A stretch of DNA of 64,000 nt, from assembly GCA_018266915.1 (NCBI GenBank), contig JAFDZM010000050.1, positions 1 through 64,000 on the forward strand. Reading direction: 5' to 3'. The notes under the pieces were generated by a model, which did not search any database, was not told the DNA's origin, and was given only the letters and a program-made list of their open reading frames with translations. The stretch comes from Bacteroidota bacterium. Its GTDB lineage: Bacteria; Bacteroidota; Bacteroidia; Sphingobacteriales; Sphingobacteriaceae. Position numbers and translations under genes: made by a program. Shown one piece after another: positions 1-5,714 of this stretch; position 1 is the stretch's first letter, and each line of letters opens with the position of its first letter.

Positions 1-2
1 CT

Positions 3-152
3 AATTTGCCTCCCTCTGACCCTGAAAGTCTTCATAGTAAAGCATTTTTTGAAAGAGTTATCAATGATTTAGTGAAATTGCAAGGTATATTGGAAGGAAA
101 AACGACCGGACCGTGTGAGGTAAAAAATCTGAGCTTGCGGCTTGCAGCGTAA
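3..152 (+). CDS. C-terminal fragment of an unidentified protein (partial, begins upstream of window)
   Basis: An open frame enters the window from the left and stops with TAA at 150-152, giving 49 residues that end in NLSLRLAA. There is no start codon in the visible part that would favour a shorter gene. It is convergent with the Ubl operon, ending 8 bp from the last gene of that operon. The fragment is too short to recognise; it could also be a chance open frame, but the convergent fit at the boundary favours a real gene end. Confidence 0.4.
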   Translation, partial: NLPPSDPESLHSKAFFERVINDLVKLQGILEGKTTGPCEVKNLSLRLAA

Positions 153-160
153 AAAATACA

Positions 161-520
161 TTATAAGTCATCTTTCGCCAATTCGATTTCGCTGTTCTGC
201 ATCCAAAAATGAGAGCCGCAGCCATCCACAATCACTGAAGGCCATAGAGATACTTTTTTGTTTTTAATTTTTAACCTCCAATTTGGGTAGCGGCTTTTCA
301 TCAAATTCACTTCGACGCGCCTTCCGCAATTATCCGGGCACTTAAAAACAACCCATTTGTCAGTTATCTCTGATCCAACAATAAAAATTGTCGCTCCTGG
401 GTCTTCTGGAACATCAGTAATGGATGATACACGCTTAATAGCTTGATATTGCTTTGAAGGTATTTTTCGCCAAAACAAATTTTTAATAAATTCAAATGGT
501 TTCATTACTCTGGTCTCCAT
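161..520 (-). CDS. DUF6527 family protein, putative zinc-binding partner of a Ubl system
   Basis: 119 residues. The second half carries Cys61, Cys65, Cys101 and His104 in the settings KCPDNCG and DGCGSHFW, a likely four-ligand zinc site, with a conserved-looking SLWPSV strand before the last pair. This pattern matches the DUF6527 family, which is known from bacterial operons with multiubiquitin, E2-like and JAB/E1 proteins. Its biochemical role is not established to my knowledge; a treble-clef/RING-like adaptor or ligase role would be an inference from context only. Its start overlaps the 3' end of the JAB-E1 gene by 16 bp, so it is translationally coupled and last in the operon. Confidence 0.75.
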   Translation of the reverse strand: METRVMKPFEFIKNLFWRKIPSKQYQAIKRVSSITDVPEDPGATIFIVGSEITDKWVVFKCPDNCGRRVEVNLMKSRYPNWRLKIKNKKVSLWPSVIVDGCGSHFWMQNSEIELAKDDL

Positions 521-1887
521 ACAATATTCAAGAATTCACTGGCATCACCTCTTAACTGATAAACAGGGTCTCCACAAAAACATTCTTGCCTTGAAGGTCT
601 ACTATTTCGACGAATAATATTGTCTTCAAATTTTACAATAATTTCATTGGTTTTACGATCCTCTCCCATAAAACCTGTTAGTCGATGTAGAAATTCTGAG
701 ATTGCTAATGACGCCACATTGGTGGTAAATGGAATTACTGATGGTGCTGTGGTATCTAATTCATCAGCATATCCTTCTTTCTGTAATTCGATTAATCTTT
801 CGGGGTCTAGCTCGTTCAGGGATTCAGCTTGTATCCGTCTGGCATTTATTCGTTCCCTGCAAAATAGACACGCATTGTCACCAAGGAGTGTTGTAACTCT
901 TCCTTCAATCGATCTTATGGTTCCATCATCAGAATCAATTTTTACCCCCATATCAAAGACCGGTATGTGGTAATTCACAGCAAGGCGGTTTAAAATTGAG
1001 CGTCCCCACTGATCATCAGTGCATCCAAATACAACATCACAGTCTTTGAGCTTCTGGGCTGAGGACTGATAAGTGATCGGTTTGTTATCAATATGTACGC
1101 GTGTCCCGAGACCAATTCTGTGTACGTTGTTTTCAGCAATCACCGTCTTTTCAACACCGTCATCATTCGTCGTTGAACCGTACACTCTATTTACATTTGT
1201 CTGTTCAAAGGTTTGTCCATCAATGATAGTCATGGCACCAACCCCTAGCCGAGTCAATTGTTCAATAACTGATGACCCAGTGCCTCCGGCGCCAACAATA
1301 CCCACATGTAACGTTTGAAGAACCTTTTGAATGTCTTCACCAAATGCCTTCACTTGGCGATCAAAAAATATCGGCAACGGCACATCCGTCGTCAGATTTG
1401 GAAAAAAACGAAATTTACTGCCAATAACTCGTATTAAGGATACTGGCTGTGTTGACCCATCCTCCAACCAAACTCGGCATATTGGCTTCTCTGCTGCCGA
1501 CAATACCAAACTTGCATGAACACCAGGCGTCTTAATACGGTTATATGCTGTTCGAAATAATTTTTGTTCCTCTTCATCATCCTTTTGTGAATGATTTATG
1601 AACGCTTCGGGATGTGAATGAATAAACATGAATATATGTTTTGTCATATCCGCCCGCTTCATGACACGAAGAAAAGATCGGTTCTTTATCTTTATACTAG
1701 TCGCTGTCGCCTCTTCTATATCTTCAGGTGCAACCTGTATTATTTCGCGGACCAATAGCCGAGTCTCTTGCTCGCTTACAGACATTCTGCAAAGGGCATA
1801 CGCGCCACGTTCTACTTGTCGATCACTAAACAAGTAGTCGACCAGGTCATCGTAAGTCTGTTCCTTAAATGTGAGAGTATATCTCAT
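505..1887 (-). CDS. JAB/JAMM isopeptidase fused to E1-like (ThiF) adenylating domain
   Basis: 460 residues. The N-terminal half is a JAB/MPN metalloprotease: candidate Glu48, then His90, His92, Ser100 and Asp103 give the full JAMM pattern H-S-H-x7-S-x2-D. The C-terminal half (about 190-440) is a ThiF/E1 Rossmann domain with GAGGTGS at 199-205, Asp223 in the IIDGQ strand, and Cys340/Cys343 plus Cys436/Cys438 as likely zinc ligands. The family role is to process and adenylate a ubiquitin-like protein and to remove it from targets. The crossover-loop region (about 374-391, PSVIPFTTN) has no cysteine where canonical E1s carry the thioester Cys. A MoeB/ThiF cofactor role is unlikely given the JAB fusion and neighbours. 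It starts 2 bp after the E2-like gene. Confidence 0.93.
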   Translation of the reverse strand: MRYTLTFKEQTYDDLVDYLFSDRQVERGAYALCRMSVSEQETRLLVREIIQVAPEDIEEATATSIKIKNRSFLRVMKRADMTKHIFMFIHSHPEAFINHSQKDDEEEQKLFRTAYNRIKTPGVHASLVLSAAEKPICRVWLEDGSTQPVSLIRVIGSKFRFFPNLTTDVPLPIFFDRQVKAFGEDIQKVLQTLHVGIVGAGGTGSSVIEQLTRLGVGAMTIIDGQTFEQTNVNRVYGSTTNDDGVEKTVIAENNVHRIGLGTRVHIDNKPITYQSSAQKLKDCDVVFGCTDDQWGRSILNRLAVNYHIPVFDMGVKIDSDDGTIRSIEGRVTTLLGDNACLFCRERINARRIQAESLNELDPERLIELQKEGYADELDTTAPSVIPFTTNVASLAISEFLHRLTGFMGEDRKTNEIIVKFEDNIIRRNSRPSRQECFCGDPVYQLRGDASEFLNIVWRPE

Positions 1888-1889
1888 TG

Positions 1890-2255
1890 TTAAATGCCTT
1901 TTGCAATTTCTTGCTTCACTGCTGCAATAAAAGTCCTAATATTATCAATGCCACTACGCCATATATAATGTCGCGACCATCGCTGCCATGAAGCATCATT
2001 GTACATTTCATGAACATCACCGGCCTTTGGCCAGTTGCCATCTACAAGCTTTACATCTGGCGAGGTCCAGAACATATCAAGTGGATTGTCAGGGTATCCA
2101 CTTATAACATTAATCAGTAGCGATGCGACATTAGGTTGATATGCGTCACCGAACTCAAATTGATTGATGATAAGGTAAACGCCTGAAGTGTGGGGCACAA
2201 GCTGATAGTCATATCCCTTGTCCTCAAGAAATTCTATATCAAGCTCAGGAAGCAT
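1890..2255 (-). CDS. E2/UBC-fold protein of the Prok-E2_E type, lacking any cysteine
   Basis: 121 residues. It has the E2-fold signature strand and turn INVISGYPDNPLDMFW (GYPD at 53-56) and a C-terminal WQRWSRH motif (90-96), which match the prokaryotic E2 family E found beside multiubiquitin and JAB/E1 genes. There is no cysteine anywhere in the protein, so it cannot carry a Ubl thioester as classical E2s do. It may work with a serine/threonine oxyester, or simply bridge E1 and substrate. It begins 5 bp after the Ubl gene and ends 2 bp before the JAB-E1 gene, so the four genes form one transcript. Confidence 0.85.
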   Translation of the reverse strand: MLPELDIEFLEDKGYDYQLVPHTSGVYLIINQFEFGDAYQPNVASLLINVISGYPDNPLDMFWTSPDVKLVDGNWPKAGDVHEMYNDASWQRWSRHYIWRSGIDNIRTFIAAVKQEIAKGI

Positions 2256-2260
2256 AACGC

Positions 2261-2512
2261 TTAGGCCCCAGGGTTAAGATTCTTTTGAGCAGTATAAAGG
2301 TGGTCTCCATCCTTAAGGTCTACTTCCTTAGTATCGTTTTCAATTGGTTCATCATCTCCTTTTCCCTTAACCTCAAGAAACAGGTCATATGTTGTGGCAT
2401 CAATGCTGCCCAGAATATATAACGCAGCGCCAGTGGTTGGTGAAGGGCTTTTGTATTCTTTCTTATCGATATGAATTGATACTTCCTTTGGTTTTTTGTC
2501 TTCGTTGCTCAT
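2261..2512 (-). CDS. Ubiquitin-like protein (multiubiquitin family, single domain)
   Basis: 83 residues: a charged N-terminal tail of about 10 residues and then one beta-grasp domain beginning VSIHIDKKEYKSPSPTTG and ending LYTAQKNLNPGA. The spacing of I-x-I-D, TGAALY.LG, YDLFLE and DLKDGDHLYTA matches the multiubiquitin (Multi_ubiq) family, whose members often hold several tandem copies; this one has a single copy. The C-terminus Pro-Gly-Ala suggests that one terminal Ala is trimmed to expose Gly before activation, plausibly by the JAB domain encoded downstream (inference). First gene of the four-gene operon; ATG start. Confidence 0.85.
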   Translation of the reverse strand: MSNEDKKPKEVSIHIDKKEYKSPSPTTGAALYILGSIDATTYDLFLEVKGKGDDEPIENDTKEVDLKDGDHLYTAQKNLNPGA

Positions 2513-2972
2513 ATTTTTAACTATTAATTACCATATAAATTTAGTAATAATACACATTCCGATATGTAATATTTAGGTAATATATTCCTCTTTATACATA
2601 CAAGCAAGAAAACGCCCGACTTCCCACATATGGGAACCCCGAAAAAAGGAATATATGCTATATACTAATGTTTTGTGTGCATAGAGAGGCAAATTAGTTC
2701 TCTAGGACTGAAAGTGCACAAAGCGGAAATAATAAAAACACTACCTCCAGAACTAAATCCTCTCCCTCTTCTGGGCATTTCTTTGAAAAAGAAGAGTTTT
2801 GGATAGAAATTGCGGATGAGTAGTAGAATTACGTGATATTATTGATGGTAAAACAAAGAAAAAAGCAGGGGTTACAGAATAGTTTTGAAACAAACTTATA
2901 TTAAACAGCGTTATTGACTTAAGCAAGCTACAGTAAGGTAGAAAACAAGGCTTAGAAAGGAGTAATATCGCG
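2513..2972. promoter_or_regulatory. 460-bp divergent intergenic region upstream of the Ubl operon
   Basis: No convincing gene is present; the only sizeable frame here (minus strand, into 3025) runs through AT-rich sequence and overlaps the start of the next gene. The region must hold the promoter of the Ubl operon (minus strand) and of the small plus-strand gene at 2973. It contains an inverted repeat at 2621-2636, arms TTCCCA and TGGGAA around a 4-nt spacer, about 110 bp before the Ubl start, and an inverted copy of the element's 15-bp repeat at 2683-2697. No clear -33/-7 pair was recognised. Confidence 0.4.
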
Positions 2973-3215
2973 ATGGGACTTTTCAGTGATTTATACAATG
3001 CGATTGCCGGCGAAGGCGGTAGCAACGTGCATTCCGAGCCGAAGACCAGCTACACTGTTGATGACAGTGGCACCCACTCAGTAAGAAATTCAGATGTTGT
3101 CGTGAATCATAACAGCGGTGGCCACGATACTATGTGGTCTAATTCATCAGTCAACGGACAGACAGGTGCAGCGAACTACAATGAAGGTGCACATGGACCG
3201 GATTTCAAACACTAA
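2973..3215 (+). CDS. Small Gly/Ser/Asn-rich protein of unknown function
   Basis: 80 residues, strongly polar and low in hydrophobics beyond the first 13 residues (MGLFSDLYNAIAG, a possible amphipathic start). It is rich in Ser, Asn, Gly and His and ends GPDFKH. No signal peptide, membrane span or known motif was recognised. The gene is supported by a strong Shine-Dalgarno-like GAAAGGAG about 10 nt before the ATG, which is unusual in this phylum, and by a clear terminator 13 bp after its stop. It is transcribed away from the Ubl operon. Function unknown. Confidence 0.65.
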   Translation: MGLFSDLYNAIAGEGGSNVHSEPKTSYTVDDSGTHSVRNSDVVVNHNSGGHDTMWSNSSVNGQTGAANYNEGAHGPDFKH

Positions 3216-3228
3216 TATTGTTTAATTC

Positions 3229-3271
3229 ACTGGAACTATGGGCTATACTGGGTTTGTAGTTCCAGTTTTTT
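3229..3271 (+). terminator. Rho-independent terminator after the small gene
   Basis: Perfect 10-bp stem ACTGGAACTA / TAGTTCCAGT (3229-3238 and 3257-3266) with an 18-nt loop, followed by a run of T to 3271. The next gene's ATG begins at 3272, right at the end of the T-run. Confidence 0.8.
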
Positions 3272-3511
3272 ATGACTTCTCTCGAATATAAACTCCTACC
3301 AATTATTCAACTTATACAACAAGAAGATTTTGCCAAAGCACGGGAGGCATTTGTTGCTCTTGACGTTATTGATTCGCCTGAGCATTTAAACCAACCCAAA
3401 GAAACTAGACTACTTATTTGGGCCTTATATGAGTTTTTAGTACTCGGCAATGATCATTATGCTACCAGGGCAGATATTCTTAAATCCTTTCAGAATATCC
3501 GCGACAAATGA
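3272..3511 (+). CDS. Hypothetical 79-residue alpha-helical protein
   Basis: 79 residues, predicted mostly helical from its composition (LLPIIQLIQQEDFAKAREAFVAL, then RLLIWALYEFLVLG), resembling a single TPR-like helix pair, though no family was recognised. The ATG follows the T-tract of a terminator with no visible ribosome binding site, so it would be expressed only by read-through of that terminator or from a start further in. There are no other in-frame Met residues after the first. It is a tentative gene. Confidence 0.45.
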   Translation: MTSLEYKLLPIIQLIQQEDFAKAREAFVALDVIDSPEHLNQPKETRLLIWALYEFLVLGNDHYATRADILKSFQNIRDK

Positions 3512-3585
3512 ACATACGCTTAAAAGGTGCAATCAGATCGAATTAAAAAACGCCAGTAGTTAAAACTAAGCGTTTAAAATCTAAT

Positions 3586-4347
3586 TTATTCAAACAATTT
3601 ACCCTGCACACCCTGACTCATCCATGGTGACCTCGTAGGCTCAACCTCCCTATCAAATCTCTTGTCTTTGGATTTGACAGTCGGCCGCAGCCAAATGTAG
3701 CTTTCTTCCGGATTAGTAAACTCAATGTAGTAGGGGTAATGATAGCCATCCTTCAGTATTGTTCCGGTTCGATATCCCCGGTAAAAGGAGTTGGCGAGTG
3801 TATCCATATGTGCTATTTCTCCAGTGAGGGAATAAAGTAGCATATTCGCTAATGCCATTTTGCAACATATCTCGTCTATATCAGCTCCGTAGAATCGCAG
3901 GTGCCTGTTGATTTTGGCTGCTAATAACAACATCCTACCTGAACCACATGCCGGATCATACACCGTTTGATCTGATTGCAATGTTTCAATGCCTGTAATT
4001 AAGGCCATTAATTCTGCAACGGGTGTTGGAGTAAAGAACTGGCCATTTTGGCCTTTCGAAATGTACTGCTCATACAATTCTCCTAGAGGGTCGTTAAAGC
4101 CTTCAGCTAGCTCACCTACTTCAGTTAACAAGGCTATATGGAGTTCCTTATCCTGATAGGCAGCTAATTTATTCAAAGCAATAGCTTGTTCTTCCTCATT
4201 TTCATAGTATTTGAATGCAATAAGGAAGTGATCGAGTAGGTTACAAAATGCTGTTGAGTAATTTTGAGCATGTGCATACTGCTCAAAAAGGGCGAATAGT
4301 TTCTTTGTATCTTTCATATGATGAACTGTTTGCAATGAGTATTGCAC
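3586..4347 (-). CDS. N-6 DNA methylase-like SAM-binding protein without catalytic NPPY/F
   Basis: 253 residues. An N-terminal helical part is followed by GQFFTPTPVAELMALITG and the SAM-binding motif I YDPACGSGRMLLLAA, then GADIDEICCKMALANMLL, as in the HsdM / type I methylase family. Where the family has the catalytic N/D-PP-Y/F motif, this protein has LANSFYRGYRTG and later HYPYYIEF, with no NPPY/F. Short proteins of this kind are common in Bacteroidota mobile elements, and the missing motif suggests SAM binding without base methylation, or a different target. No restriction or specificity subunit is nearby. A second Met (MKDTKK, residue 11) is an alternative start. Confidence 0.75.
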   Translation of the reverse strand: MQYSLQTVHHMKDTKKLFALFEQYAHAQNYSTAFCNLLDHFLIAFKYYENEEEQAIALNKLAAYQDKELHIALLTEVGELAEGFNDPLGELYEQYISKGQNGQFFTPTPVAELMALITGIETLQSDQTVYDPACGSGRMLLLAAKINRHLRFYGADIDEICCKMALANMLLYSLTGEIAHMDTLANSFYRGYRTGTILKDGYHYPYYIEFTNPEESYIWLRPTVKSKDKRFDREVEPTRSPWMSQGVQGKLFE

Positions 4348-4449
4348 AGTTCACTTTTATTTGAAAGATTGGTACTTATCCCCAGTTATCGTCTTTAAAA
4401 CTAATTTACCTCCCTTACCGTCACTCACTCCTATTGATACCCTGTACTC

Positions 4450-4722
4450 ATGGAAAGAGCACATCGGATTTTTCCAAATACATTACGAATGCATCGCAAA
4501 GCTGCGGGGTATACACAACGGCAAGTTGCATCTCTCTTAAGTCTGCATGACACTGTTCCTATTTCCGCCTGGGAGAAAGGGATGACACTTCCCAATACCG
4601 CCAATCTCATTAAGCTATGCTTGCTATACCGAACACTCCCTAATGATTTGTACAGTGACCTCGTTTCCGCTTTTCGCGAAGAGTTGGAAAGGAAAGAATT
4701 TGAACAATTCAGTCGTACCTAA
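4450..4722 (+). CDS. XRE/Cro-type helix-turn-helix regulator
   Basis: 90 residues. The HTH occupies about 10-65: LRMHRKAAGYTQRQVASLL, VPISAWEKGMTLPNTANLIKLC, the usual XRE layout with S-x-W-E-x-G before the last helices. It is transcribed divergently from the methylase-like gene, with a copy of the 15-bp repeat 35 bp before its ATG, making it a candidate for the element's maintenance regulator. DNA targets are unknown. Confidence 0.85.
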   Translation: MERAHRIFPNTLRMHRKAAGYTQRQVASLLSLHDTVPISAWEKGMTLPNTANLIKLCLLYRTLPNDLYSDLVSAFREELERKEFEQFSRT

Positions 4723-4893
4723 TGCCGGTATTGAAGTATCTATTTTTATCGTGTCCGATAGATAATGGATAAAGGACATTTAGATTTTCTTTAACTCGAA
4801 CTTGTATGATACCTCTCTATCGAGCGATGCAATCGAAATAAAATATAAAAACGAGCGAACGACCGATGCAATTAATAGTAATCACTTTAATCT

Positions 4894-5157
4894 ATGAAGC
4901 ACATCAAACACTATTCAGAGCCGTATACCCCTGAAGAAATTCAGCTAGCCAATGAAATTGCAGACCGGCTGCAAGACCCTGCCGCTCTCACCCAATTTCT
5001 GCGCTACGCTAAACAGTTCCCGCATGACTTTCTTCGTCAGGCCCTCAACAAGGCTTGCTCAACGCCAGACTCCCAAGTTCTGAAATCCCGTGCAGCCATC
5101 TTCGTCAATAGTGTGAATCAGTATAAACGATTTGGCTATGGTTATTCTCGGAATTAG
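4894..5157 (+). CDS. Hypothetical protein of the element
   Basis: 87 residues. The middle part DPAALTQFLRYAKQFPHDFLRQALNKACSTP followed by VLKSRAAIFVNSVNQY reads as helical and basic at the end, like the short C-terminal helical regions found in replication or DNA-processing proteins of mobile elements, but no family is recognised. Its 3' end overlaps the next gene by 26 bp, so the two are probably translationally coupled and function together. Confidence 0.6.
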   Translation: MKHIKHYSEPYTPEEIQLANEIADRLQDPAALTQFLRYAKQFPHDFLRQALNKACSTPDSQVLKSRAAIFVNSVNQYKRFGYGYSRN

Positions 5158-5620
5158 CATCGGCACCAGGACGTCCGGTATTGCAATCATCTCCAAGCGA
5201 GGATTAATAGAGTGGCAGACCTTATCCTTTAAGAATTCCTGGTCTGAGCAGAAGGCGGACTATATCATCAGAAGCTATGAGCGATACGTGAAGCGGCATA
5301 AGGTGACGGTGATTTCAGTGAAGATACCGCCAGCCAGCCATGTTTCAGCCGCGCTCATGCTGCTGATGGAAAAGCTTGTTGCCATGTGCACCTATCATGG
5401 CTGTACAGTGGAATACACCACCAAGAAACAACTTAAAGCGGCAATGCCGGAAGTGCAGAATACCAGACAGCTGATTACCTACACCGCTCATCTGTACCCG
5501 GTACTTGAACACAGCGTGCAAAAGGAATTAGCCAACCGCAGCAAGTATCATCACAAAATGATCGAAGCGGTGGTTGTAGCGCATCATTCGCAATACCGGG
5601 AAAGTTCTCCACCGGATTAG
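5132..5620 (+). CDS. RNase H/RuvC-fold-like protein with degenerate active site
   Basis: 162 residues; a start at the third codon (MVILGIS, 5138) is equally possible. The opening ILGISIGTRTSGIAIIS mimics strand 1 of RuvC-type resolvases (G-I-D-x-G-x3-x-G) but has Ser where the catalytic Asp belongs. The middle strand VTVISVKIPPA stands where the family has its Glu, and the C-terminal helix KMIEAVVVAHH resembles the final acidic DAxxxA helix, with Glu. So the fold is suggested, while the metal site looks incomplete. It overlaps the preceding gene and ends 17 bp before a terminator. The fold assignment is tentative; a structure prediction would settle it. Confidence 0.55.
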   Translation: MAMVILGISIGTRTSGIAIISKRGLIEWQTLSFKNSWSEQKADYIIRSYERYVKRHKVTVISVKIPPASHVSAALMLLMEKLVAMCTYHGCTVEYTTKKQLKAAMPEVQNTRQLITYTAHLYPVLEHSVQKELANRSKYHHKMIEAVVVAHHSQYRESSPPD

Positions 5621-5637
5621 TCCTCGACAACTAATAT

Positions 5638-5662
5638 GCCTCCCTATTGGGGAGGCTTTTTT
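5638..5662 (+). terminator. Rho-independent terminator before the recombinase
   Basis: Stem GCCTCCC / GGGAGGC (5638-5644, 5650-5656) with a TATTG loop and then six T. It ends the two-gene transcript before it. It also partly overlaps one copy of the 15-bp repeat (5631-5645), so the left arm of the hairpin may simply be part of that repeat. Confidence 0.85.
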
Positions 5663-5714
5663 ATTGGTATCTTTAAGTAAAGAAAGAATTCATTCACAAC
5701 TAAATACTTATCAC

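Noticed and set aside
1..28. CCCTGAA near 21-27 resembling the att junction sequence CCCTGAAG
   Set aside because: Seven matching bases are expected by chance, and the surrounding sequence does not continue comM; the left junction is taken to be outside the window.
505..1887. ThiF/MoeB-type cofactor biosynthesis enzyme
   Set aside because: The JAB fusion and the adjacent Ubl and E2-fold genes point to a conjugation pathway; no thiamine or molybdopterin genes are near it.
2753..3025. Minus-strand open frame of 90 codons
   Set aside because: It overlaps the well-supported small gene at 2973, has no recognisable motif and lies in AT-rich promoter sequence.
5664..5714. TTG start adding 17 residues to the serine recombinase
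   Set aside because: It begins 2 bp after a terminator T-run, and the family starts close to the ATG at 5715.
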